Shown here piece after piece: positions 1 through 5,289 of a DNA stretch of 5,519 nucleotides. Source of the stretch: Desulfobacteraceae bacterium. Lineage in GTDB: Bacteria; Desulfobacterota; Desulfobacteria; Desulfobacterales; Desulfosalsimonadaceae. Each line of letters begins with the position of its first letter. The first letter of the stretch is position 1. Below the pieces are notes generated by a model. That model was given only the letters and a program-made list of their open reading frames with translations. It was not told the origin of the DNA and ran no database searches. Where the stretch lies: NCBI GenBank assembly GCA_007131845.1, contig SLPT01000233.1, forward strand, positions 1-5,519, written 5' to 3'. Position numbers and translations under genes: made by a program.

Positions 1-7
1 AAATTGA

Positions 8-83
8 TGGTGGAGCTGAGGGGGCTCGAACCCCTGACCTCATGACTGCCAGTCATGCGCTCTCCCAACTGAGCTACAGCCCC
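8..83 (-). tRNA. tRNA-Ala, anticodon GGC
   Basis: Read on the minus strand this is a complete 76-nt cloverleaf: a 7-bp acceptor stem (GGGGCTG with CAGCTCC), a D arm GCTC...GAGC, an anticodon arm CATGA-CTGGCAG-TCATG, a five-base variable loop AGGTC and a T arm AGGGG-TTCGAGC-CCCCT. Discriminator base A is followed by a genomically encoded CCA (8-10). The loop CTGGCAG gives anticodon GGC, which reads GCC and GCU alanine codons. The acceptor stem has the G3:U70 wobble pair recognised by alanyl-tRNA synthetase, which independently supports the alanine assignment. Only seven bases lie beyond the 3' end, so no terminator or following tRNA can be seen. Confidence 0.97.
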
Positions 84-96
84 GAATCAGACACCA

Positions 97-126
97 TACA
101 TAGAAAATCCGGGGGGGATTTGTCAA
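97..126 (-). promoter_or_regulatory. Sigma-70-type promoter of the tRNA-Ala gene
   Basis: On the minus strand a perfect -35 TTGACA (121-126) is followed after 18 bases by TATGTA (97-102), a weak -10 that keeps the TAT start of the consensus. Transcription would begin about position 90, a few bases before the mature tRNA 5' end at 83, which is the right distance. The spacer contains a run of seven C. Just upstream (130-158) is A/T-rich DNA that could serve as an UP element. The -35 is clear; the -10 is less so. Confidence 0.6.
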
Positions 127-280
127 TAGGATTTTTCTTCTTTTTTAAGAAAAAGAAGCTTACCGCCCCGCCCTCTTCCATCCCGGTCCATCACGAAATG
201 CGCATCCGCAAAATATAACCGCCGACACACTCCGCCATGGCCAATGACAGGAAAACCGAAGCTACATCACATATAAAGGA

Positions 281-309
281 TTGACAAGACAGGCAATAAA
301 TATTAAGAG
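281..309 (+). promoter_or_regulatory. Candidate promoter of the PpiD-like gene
   Basis: A perfect TTGACA (281-286) stands 17 bases before TAAGAG (304-309), a poor -10 that matches three of six consensus positions. The alternative TATTAA (301-306) matches better but leaves only 14 bases of spacing. A start near 316 would give a leader of about 75 nt before the ATG at 390. The exact -35 and its position favour a real promoter, but the -10 is not settled. Confidence 0.4.
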
Positions 310-377
310 TGTTGCATGATACATCCGTTTTCAGAATAATACAAAACACTTTCGGCAACCCGCCAAAACAACTGCAC

Positions 378-384
378 AGAGGGA
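378..384 (+). promoter_or_regulatory. Ribosome binding site that sets the PpiD-like start at 390
   Basis: AGAGGGA (378-384) lies five bases before the ATG at 390. An in-frame GTG at 309 could extend the protein by 27 residues, but it has no good ribosome site and falls on the candidate -10 region. The ATG at 390 also puts a short positively charged tail directly before the membrane helix, as expected for this family. Confidence 0.7.
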
Positions 385-389
385 AAAAC

Positions 390-2315
390 ATGCTTGACGC
401 AATGCGACGAAGCGCCCGGTCCTTCGGGATGAAACTGGTCCTGATGATGATCGTCCTGACTTTTGTATTCATGGGGGCAGGATCCTTCCTTACCCGGAGT
501 CCGGATGAATTGGCCACCGTCAACGGAGATCCGGTCACTTTCGAAGAGTTCCAGGCCGCTCACAACAATATCATGGAAAATCTGCGGCGGCAGTTCGGGG
601 GAAACATCGACGATGAATTCCTCCGCATGATCAATGTGGAACGTCAGGCGCTCAACTCGCTGATCGACCAGAAGCTGCTCATCCAGGTAGCCGAAGAAAA
701 CTCGCTTCGCGTTACCGACGAAATGCTCGCCAACGCCATTGCCCGCATGCCAGCATTCCAGACCAACGGCCGGTTCGACCAGGAACAATACAACAGGATG
801 CTGCGTCAGAACAGGCTATCGCCCCAGCGATTCGAAACGCTTCAGAAGGAATCGATGCTGACCAATCAGATCCGGAATTTCATCGTGAGCAATGTAACGG
901 TGTCCGAATCCGAGGCACGCGCATGGTTTGAATGGGAAAACACGGAAATCGATGTCGAATATGCCGTATTCTCGCCTGAAGAGATCGAATCGGTGGAGGT
1001 GTCCGAAGAGGAAATTCGTGCCTACTATGAAGAAAATCAGGACCAATACCGGATTCCCGCGCAGGTAAAAGCCCGTTATGTTGCATTTCACCCGGATGAT
1101 TTCGTCCTGGCCGAAGCGGTCTCCGACGAGGAAGTGGCCGATTATTACCAAAGAAATCAAAGCGACTATGAAGTGCCGGAGACTGCCGTTGCAAGCCACA
1201 TCCTGATCCGTGTGCCCGATGATGCGGACCAGCAGACCATCGATGAAAAACGGGAAAAAGCATGGGATCTTTATGAGCAGGCATCCGAAGGAGAGGCCGG
1301 CTTCGCCGATCTGGCAAGAAACCACTCGGACTGTCCCAGCAGCGAGGACGGCGGGCACCTGGGCAGCTTTACCCGAAATGACATGGTCCCGCCGTTTTCC
1401 GATGCGGCGTTTTCCCTGGAACCCGGAGAAATCAGCGAACCCGTGCAAACCGGCTTCGGATGGCATGTCATACTCCTGGAAGACCTGACGCCCGCATCCA
1501 CGACCCCCCTGGAAGCGGTTGCCGACGATATCCGGGAGCAGCTTGCCCGGGAAAGAGCCGGTGATGTGGCATACCGGCGGGCCATCGAAATGTACGACAT
1601 ATCCTTTGACGGAGACGACCTGGTGGAAAATGCCGGGCGTTTCGGGTACGAAATTCATACCACGGACTTCTTCACCCGAGAAGCGGGCCCCGATGCCATG
1701 AACAACGGCCTGGCATTCGCGGAATCAGCTTTCGAGCTGCCCATGGAACAGGTGAGCGATATCCTGGAAATCAACCAGTCCTACTACCTCTTACAGCCCA
1801 TCGACCGAAAGGAATCCAGAACCCCGGATCTGGCAGATGTCGAGGAGGACGTCCGCAAAGACCTGGAAGCGGAAAAACGGGTTGCCGCAGCCAGAGAAGC
1901 CGCCGAGGCCTTCCTGGAAACGGCACGCAGTATTCGGGATGAAGACCTCTCCGTATCGCTTATGGAAACCGCCGCCCAAGAAGAACGGATTGCGGCGTCC
2001 ACCGGTTTATTCACCCGAAACGATCCGGTTCCCGGCTTTGGCCAGGCAGCCGAACTCCGTCAGGCGATTTTCAGTCTTTCCGATATCGGAGATACGCACG
2101 ACGATGTAATCCGGTTGGGCGACCGGTTCATGATCATTCGGCTTGCCGCCCGGGTCATACCCGGGGAGAAGGCTTTTGCGGCAAACAGGGAAGAGACGGT
2201 TCGCCGGTTGAGAGCCCGGAAACAGCAGGAAACATTTGAAAGGTGGATGGACACGCTGCGGGCGGAAAGCGAAATCACCGTCTCGGAGCAGTTTCAAAGG
2301 CAATTCAACCTGTGA
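390..2315 (+). CDS. PpiD/SurA-type membrane-anchored peptidyl-prolyl cis-trans isomerase (periplasmic folding chaperone)
   Basis: The 641-residue product belongs to the SurA-N plus parvulin family typified by PpiD, which holds nascent envelope proteins as they leave the Sec translocon. A basic N-terminal tail (MRRSARSFGMK) precedes one membrane helix at about 14-34, placing the rest in the periplasm. A SurA-N-like helical chaperone region covers about 40-190, followed by an acidic linker rich in Glu and Asp. A parvulin domain at about 265-365 keeps the usual active-site set: H270 in SHILI, C315 in DCPSS, M332, F336 and H359 in FGWH. E. coli PpiD is a poor isomerase, but here the catalytic pattern looks intact, so activity is plausible. 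Residues about 538-580 repeat the second half of a parvulin fold in degenerate form (GLFTRND versus GSFTRND at 326-331). The length is close to that of PpiD (about 620). It is probably co-transcribed with the zinc-ribbon gene 26 bp downstream. Family certain; the ppiD name is not applied because orthology was not tested. Confidence 0.93.
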   Translation: MLDAMRRSARSFGMKLVLMMIVLTFVFMGAGSFLTRSPDELATVNGDPVTFEEFQAAHNNIMENLRRQFGGNIDDEFLRMINVERQALNSLIDQKLLIQVAEENSLRVTDEMLANAIARMPAFQTNGRFDQEQYNRMLRQNRLSPQRFETLQKESMLTNQIRNFIVSNVTVSESEARAWFEWENTEIDVEYAVFSPEEIESVEVSEEEIRAYYEENQDQYRIPAQVKARYVAFHPDDFVLAEAVSDEEVADYYQRNQSDYEVPETAVASHILIRVPDDADQQTIDEKREKAWDLYEQASEGEAGFADLARNHSDCPSSEDGGHLGSFTRNDMVPPFSDAAFSLEPGEISEPVQTGFGWHVILLEDLTPASTTPLEAVADDIREQLARERAGDVAYRRAIEMYDISFDGDDLVENAGRFGYEIHTTDFFTREAGPDAMNNGLAFAESAFELPMEQVSDILEINQSYYLLQPIDRKESRTPDLADVEEDVRKDLEAEKRVAAAREAAEAFLETARSIRDEDLSVSLMETAAQEERIAASTGLFTRNDPVPGFGQAAELRQAIFSLSDIGDTHDDVIRLGDRFMIIRLAARVIPGEKAFAANREETVRRLRARKQQETFERWMDTLRAESEITVSEQFQRQFNL

Positions 2316-2341
2316 TTACTGAGGCATAAGGAACCACACCG

Positions 2342-2584
2342 ATGGGTCTTCTCAAGGCCAGGGATAAAAAGGCAAAAAACCCGGAGCATTATCTGGTAAA
2401 GCGATGCCCGGAGTGCTTCATCAATCTCCCCATGGATGCCACGAAGTGCTATTCCTGCAAAACCAAAGTGGGGGACGTGGATCACTACGGAAAAGCAAAG
2501 AAGAAAACCAACTGGTATTCTTACATCATCTGCATTGGAGCCTGGGGATTTTTGATCGTCTACATTGGATGGGCATTTTTTTAA
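2342..2584 (+). CDS. Small zinc-ribbon protein with C-terminal membrane helix (function unknown)
   Basis: This 80-residue protein starts with a basic stretch and then has two CxxC knuckles, C22-P-E-C25 and C36-Y-S-C39, spaced by ten residues as in a zinc ribbon. A lysine-rich linker (KAKKKTNW, 51-58) leads into a single membrane helix at about 59-79 that runs to the end (WAFF). The predicted topology has the zinc ribbon in the cytoplasm and the helix as a tail anchor. TAAGGAA (2327-2333) is a good ribosome site eight bases before the ATG. It follows the PpiD-like gene by 26 bp, so both probably share one transcript and may both act at the inner membrane. I recall similar small proteins in Desulfobacterales but know no function. 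A role in binding a Sec or membrane partner would be guesswork. Confidence 0.85.
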   Translation: MGLLKARDKKAKNPEHYLVKRCPECFINLPMDATKCYSCKTKVGDVDHYGKAKKKTNWYSYIICIGAWGFLIVYIGWAFF

Positions 2585-2587
2585 TAT

Positions 2588-2713
2588 TGACGGCTTTGTA
2601 TAAAATCCAATATCTGCGTTACGCGCAATTTCTCAGAATTTCACGTACGCCAAGTACTCTGCATTCTTCGAAATTGCGCAAGCCGTGATCTTGGACTTTT
2701 TACAAAGCCGTCA
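2588..2713. repeat. 126-bp imperfect palindrome, dispersed-repeat (MITE/REP-like) element, possible two-way terminator
   Basis: The ends are a perfect 13-bp inverted pair, TGACGGCTTTGTA (2588-2600) and TACAAAGCCGTCA (2701-2713). Inside, TCCAA (2606-2610) pairs with TTGGA (2691-2695) and GCGCAATTTC (2623-2632) with GAAATTGCGC (2670-2679). A small central hairpin uses AGAAT/ATTCT and GTAC/GTAC around GCCAA. It begins four bases after the stop at 2584, in the gap between two convergent transcription units, so the folded RNA could end both. No transposase is present; it would need one supplied in trans if mobile. A diverged relative lies at 4942-5095. Confidence 0.85.
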
Positions 2714-2719
2714 GGCCGC

Positions 2720-2740
2720 GACTTTTTACGAGTGCATCAA
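2720..2740. repeat. Flanking arm of the palindromic repeat
   Basis: GACTTTTTAC occurs at 2694-2703 inside the palindrome and again at 2720-2729, followed by GAGTGCATCAA. On the minus strand this reads CACTCGTAAAAAGT (2734-2721), and CACTCATAAAAAGT recurs at 4942-4955 at nearly the same distance from the shared GATCACGGCTTGCGC block. The repeat family therefore extends beyond the 13-bp inverted ends. Confidence 0.6.
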
Positions 2741-2742
2741 TA

Positions 2743-3411
2743 TTACCGGGAAAGCATCGCCCGCATCATGTCCCCCGCATTTTCCCCGTGATCCGCTATG
2801 GAGCCGATAATTTCGGTCAATTTCAGCATGTGAAGAACCGTGACAGGATCCAGTTCCTCCTGAAAAATCTTTCGCAACAGGGCGTGCTCCCGCTGATCCG
2901 CCTCGTGCTCCATCTGCCGGATGTTGCCGATGATCGCTTTCACCTTGCTGCGCTGCTTTTCCGAAAAGCTCCGGAAATACAACCGCGCCTCACCGACCAT
3001 GCGGCTCAGCTCCTCAGTCGGCTCCACAACGGCATCCACCAGTAAAAACAAATCCCTTTCCAACGGCTCCGGTATGACATTCAACGGCCGGTAGGAAAGC
3101 CAATTCAAAGCTTCCTGCACGGAATCCAGAACGCTGTCCTGCTCCCGCAGGTAGCGGAATAACTGGAATTTTTCCACCGGAAGCATTACGTTTTTCGGCA
3201 AATGCCCCCGGATGCCGCGTTTGATGTCGTCGGCTTCATGCTCCAGCCGGATCACCTGTTGACGATGCTCCTCGAAGACTTCGCACCGGGCGGATGCATA
3301 GCATTCGATGGCCTGCTGAAAAGCCCATGCGCATTCCTTGACTTTCTCGGCATGCTCCTGCAGCTCATTGAAGGGAGAGCGGATAAACAAGGACAAAAAC
3401 GGAATACGCAT
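2743..3411 (-). CDS. DUF47 / PhoU-like Pit accessory protein
   Basis: The 222-residue product is an all-helical DUF47 protein (TIGR00153-type), distantly related to PhoU, normally encoded beside Pit transporters and thought to modulate them. Two similar halves are visible, each with an EHEAD metal-binding-type motif (57-61 and 168-172). The first is followed by LPK..MLPVEKFQLFRYLREQD and the second by DPVTVLHMLKLTEIIGSIADHGENAGD, both typical of the family. There is no membrane segment, so it should sit in the cytoplasm. I start it at the ATG of 3411 because AGGAGG (3416-3421, minus) lies four bases upstream. An ATG at 3435 would add eight residues and overlap pit, but has no ribosome site. 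The gene follows pit with a 16-bp gap, so the two are almost certainly one operon and probably translated in balance. Length is normal for the family (about 210-230). Confidence 0.92.
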   Translation of the reverse strand: MRIPFLSLFIRSPFNELQEHAEKVKECAWAFQQAIECYASARCEVFEEHRQQVIRLEHEADDIKRGIRGHLPKNVMLPVEKFQLFRYLREQDSVLDSVQEALNWLSYRPLNVIPEPLERDLFLLVDAVVEPTEELSRMVGEARLYFRSFSEKQRSKVKAIIGNIRQMEHEADQREHALLRKIFQEELDPVTVLHMLKLTEIIGSIADHGENAGDMMRAMLSR

Positions 3412-3415
3412 ATCG

Positions 3416-3421
3416 CCTCCT
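3416..3421 (-). promoter_or_regulatory. Ribosome binding site of the DUF47 gene
   Basis: CCTCCT on the plus strand reads AGGAGG on the minus strand, four bases before the ATG at 3411. It lies in the 16-bp gap just after the pit stop codon (3428-3430), and is the strongest Shine-Dalgarno sequence in the window. It decides against the upstream ATG at 3435. Confidence 0.8.
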
Positions 3422-3427
3422 GAGAAA

Positions 3428-4783
3428 TTATACAACCATCTGGATTGCTTTGAACACTAGCATACTGGTAATGGCAGATGCAGGAACGGTCAATACCCAG
3501 TATATCATTATTTTAAAAATAACGGCAAAATTTACGGCTTCAATCCCCCGTGCAAGCCCAACGCCCATCACCCCGCCCACTGCCGCATGGGTGGTGGACA
3601 CCGGCAGGCCAAGCTTGGAGGCGATCAAAACGGTGGTCGCCGCAGCAAAATCGACGCTATAACCGCGCGTGTTGGTCAGCAGGGTAATCCGCTCCCCGAC
3701 TGTACGGATCACCCGTGCGCCCCCCATGGCGATACCGGTTGCAATACCTGCCCCACCAAACAAAAGTAAATAGAACGGCACGGGAACCTGGGCGCCGACC
3801 TCCCCGGTCTGGGTCAAAAAATAGATAAGCGCCAGGGGGCCGATGGCATTCGCCACGTCATTGGCACCAATAGCCAGGGCAACATAACACGATGTGCCGA
3901 CCTGTATGGTCCGGAAAACCATTTCCGGATCCCGGGCTCTTTCTTTCCGTAAAAAGAAACTTCTCAGCAGGTTGCGTCCCCCAAAGCCCGCCGCGATACC
4001 GACGACCAAAGCCACCAGCAGTGCCGTAATATCACCAACCGCCATGGTTTTTCCCATGGGGGTTTTAAACAAAAACGACATGACGATGACGAACACCGCC
4101 GCGCCGATGAACACCGGCGAAAGACTGATAGCGGCCTGGAATGCATCCTGGCGTCGAAGCACGAACCGGATGATGATGTTAAACATGACAAATGCAATGG
4201 TCATGCTGAACACTGGCGAGATAACCCAGCTTCCGACCACTGCACCCAGCACGCCCCAATTGATTACCCCGATCCCGCCCGTTACCAGACCGAAGCCGAC
4301 CATTGCGCCGACAATGGAATGGGTTGTCGAAACCGGAAGCGACTGCCACGTGGCAAACGATACCCAGAGTGAGGCCGCCACAAGGGCGGAGAAGGCCCCG
4401 ATCATGGCGATTTTCGGATCTTCCAGTATTTGCGGGGAAACAATTCCGCTGCGGATCGTGTCGGTTACATGCCCGCCAATGAAAATGGCACCCACAATCA
4501 CCAGAATTCCGGCAATGAAAATGGCTTGCCGGAGGGTAATGGCCTTCGCCCCCACGGCTGAGGCCATCGAGTTGGCCACGTCGTTGGCGCCGATATTCCA
4601 GGACATGTGAAAGCCGATGATAAAACCCAGTACAAGAATCAAATATTCCATCGGCACATGCGTCACCATGTTGAAAAATTTATGTCCGAACCCCTGCTCA
4701 GGATGTGAATTTTGACTTGCTCCATAGCACAGGGACGGTACCCACGCAAGGAATAAAACGTCCTTCGCAAGCGGCAATCGCAT
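3428..4783 (-). CDS. Pit-type inorganic phosphate transporter (PHO4 family)
   Basis: The 451-residue product is an inner-membrane PHO4/PiT-family permease (Pfam PF01384 type) that moves phosphate, usually with a metal ion, in symport with H+ or Na+. The inverted-topology duplication is clear: GANDVANS (65-72) with LPVSTTH (149-155), and GANDVANA (306-313) with LPVSTTH (393-399). These Asp/Asn and Ser/Thr-Thr-His motifs are the substrate and cation site signatures. About ten or more hydrophobic segments are visible, with a basic cytoplasmic loop near 268-292 (GGRNLLRSFFLRKERARD). Bacterial members are 410-500 residues. The start is uncertain: the first 30 residues look like a signal peptide or an extra helix (VLFLAWVPSLCYGAS), and the best ribosome site AGGAAGG (4798-4804) is 14 bases away. 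ATGs at 4669 and 4651 also fit but lack a ribosome site. DUF47 follows in the same operon. No Pho box was recognised. Confidence 0.93.
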   Translation of the reverse strand: MRLPLAKDVLFLAWVPSLCYGASQNSHPEQGFGHKFFNMVTHVPMEYLILVLGFIIGFHMSWNIGANDVANSMASAVGAKAITLRQAIFIAGILVIVGAIFIGGHVTDTIRSGIVSPQILEDPKIAMIGAFSALVAASLWVSFATWQSLPVSTTHSIVGAMVGFGLVTGGIGVINWGVLGAVVGSWVISPVFSMTIAFVMFNIIIRFVLRRQDAFQAAISLSPVFIGAAVFVIVMSFLFKTPMGKTMAVGDITALLVALVVGIAAGFGGRNLLRSFFLRKERARDPEMVFRTIQVGTSCYVALAIGANDVANAIGPLALIYFLTQTGEVGAQVPVPFYLLLFGGAGIATGIAMGGARVIRTVGERITLLTNTRGYSVDFAAATTVLIASKLGLPVSTTHAAVGGVMGVGLARGIEAVNFAVIFKIMIYWVLTVPASAITSMLVFKAIQMVV

Positions 4784-4825
4784 GCAGGTATTGCCCGCCT
4801 TCCTACAATAAGGAGCTATATTTTT

Positions 4826-4885
4826 ATCGAAATCGAAATCGGGATCGCTATCGGGATCGGGATCGCTACCGGGATCGCTATCGGC
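4826..4885 (+). repeat. Hexanucleotide tandem repeat tract 1 (ATCGNN x 10)
   Basis: Ten six-base units in a row: ATCGAA twice, then ATCGGG, ATCGCT, ATCGGG, ATCGGG, ATCGCT, ACCGGG, ATCGCT and ATCGGC. Only one unit breaks the ATCG core. It ends 42 bp upstream of the pit start, so on the minus strand it occupies the likely promoter or leader region. Confidence 0.9.
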
Positions 4886-4991
4886 ATTTTATATGGGGCT
4901 GCTCCCGGCCTGCCACGACTTCGCACGGAGCAATGAAGATTCACTCATAAAAAGTGGTGATCCGTCAGCTTTGCAAACGTTCATGATCACG

Positions 4992-5021
4992 GCTTGCGCG
5001 CTTCCGAACGCAAGCTTTTTT
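4992..5021 (+). terminator. Terminator-like hairpin without an upstream gene
   Basis: GCTTGCG (4992-4998) pairs with CGCAAGC (5009-5015) around a 10-nt loop, followed by six T (5016-5021). It has the form of a Rho-independent terminator on the plus strand, but no plus-strand gene precedes it for over 2 kb. It may simply be part of the repeat's folding, or may stop stray transcription from reaching the M16-type gene. Confidence 0.35.
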
Positions 5022-5067
5022 CGATCCCGATCCCGATTTCGATTTCGATTTCGATTTCGATTTCGAA
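5020..5067 (+). repeat. Hexanucleotide tandem repeat tract 2 (NNCGAT), inverted relative to tract 1
   Basis: Units run TTCGAT, CCCGAT, CCCGAT, then TTCGAT four times, ending in TTCGAA. This is the reverse complement of the ATCGGG/ATCGAA units in tract 1. Positions 5028-5049 are a perfect 22-bp inverted match to 4826-4847. Ten-base direct repeats CGAACGCAAG (5005-5014 and 5064-5073) flank it. Confidence 0.88.
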
Positions 5068-5167
5068 CGCAAGTTCAATATTCTGCTGACGGATCCCTTC
5101 AGGGATGAATTCACGCGTTTGGCTTGGAAATTGACATACGAATGCCCGTAGCCGGAGCCTATGATAC

Positions 5168-5196
5168 TTGACTGGAAAAAGGGGAGGGATTACTTT
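5168..5196 (+). promoter_or_regulatory. Weak candidate promoter for the M16-type gene
   Basis: TTGACT (5168-5173) is followed after 17 bases by TACTTT (5191-5196). The -35 matches five of six consensus bases and the -10 three of six. Transcription would start near 5203, leaving a leader of nearly 90 nt. Spacing is ideal but the -10 is poor, so this is only a suggestion. Confidence 0.25.
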
Positions 5197-5289
5197 AGTT
5201 GATCAGTGCCTGAAAACCCCGTTACCGGTGCCCGTAATGAAAAAACAATGGCATAGGCCTCAAAAAACAAACTTTCCGGACGAAATCCA

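Larger units (their letters stand above)
84..389. other. Divergent intergenic region between tRNA-Ala and the PpiD-like gene
   Basis: This 306-bp spacer drives transcription both ways. It holds the tRNA promoter at 97-126 (minus) and a candidate promoter for the downstream gene at 281-309 (plus). At 137-158 there is an A/T hairpin: CTTCTTTTT (137-145) pairs with AAAAAGAAG (150-158) around a 4-nt loop. It sits upstream of the tRNA promoter and resembles an UP element more than a terminator, because the stem has few G/C pairs. Between about 160 and 280 I see no gene, RNA or convincing regulatory motif. Confidence 0.5.
4942..5095 (+). repeat. Diverged copy of the palindromic repeat, carrying an internal hexamer tract
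   Basis: Positions 4942-4999 align with the minus strand of 2734-2676 at about 46 of 59 positions with one single-base gap, including an exact 15-base block GATCACGGCTTGCGC (4985-4999) and CACTCRTAAAAAGT at the outer end. Perfect 11-bp inverted repeats, GATCCGTCAGC (4959-4969) and GCTGACGGATC (5085-5095), bound a 137-bp segment, in a place comparable to the 13-bp ends of the other copy. The central part differs and contains tandem hexamers. Confidence 0.7.
4784..5289. other. Repeat-rich intergenic region between divergent pit and M16-type genes
   Basis: About 506 bp without a credible gene. From left to right it holds the pit leader (4784-4825), a hexanucleotide tract (4826-4885), a stretch with no recognised motif (4886-4941), and a diverged palindromic repeat (4942-5095) containing a second hexanucleotide tract in opposite orientation. 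A 6-bp hairpin follows (ATCCCT/AGGGAT, 5093-5106), then about 180 bp of leader for the next gene. Long apparent reading frames here encode only Arg-Tyr-Arg-Asp or Phe-Arg repeats and are not genes. The pit promoter must lie here on the minus strand, but I cannot place it. Confidence 0.7.

Noticed and set aside
237..284. Fifteen-codon frame (MANDRK...) before the PpiD-like gene
   Set aside because: No ribosome site, it runs into the candidate -35 box, and it is too short to support.
309..389. N-terminal extension of the PpiD-like protein from a GTG at 309
   Set aside because: No ribosome site, overlap with the candidate -10, and an unlikely 27-residue tail before the family's normal short basic N-terminus. 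AGAGGGA before 390 fits much better.
816..1658. Long minus-strand reading frame of 280 codons within the PpiD-like gene
   Set aside because: It is wholly antisense to a gene with clear domains, its translation shows no recognisable family, and it arises from codon bias.
3894..4610. Long plus-strand reading frame of 238 codons within pit
   Set aside because: Antisense shadow of a conserved transporter; its Thr/Ala/Met-rich translation has no domain features.
4784..4825. Pho box upstream of pit
   Set aside because: I looked for CTGTCAT-like direct repeats in this stretch and in the rest of the spacer and found none that is convincing.
4826..5067. CRISPR-like array
   Set aside because: Units are six bases long with no unique spacers, so these are simple tandem repeats.
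4705..5108. Plus-strand frames encoding Arg-Tyr-Arg-Asp and Arg-Phe repeats
   Set aside because: The repetitive peptides simply mirror the hexanucleotide tracts; there is no ribosome site and no non-repetitive domain.
5131..5165. Promoter from TTGACA (5131-5136) and TATGAT (5160-5165)
   Set aside because: The two boxes are good individually, but 23 bases apart is too far for a sigma-70 promoter.
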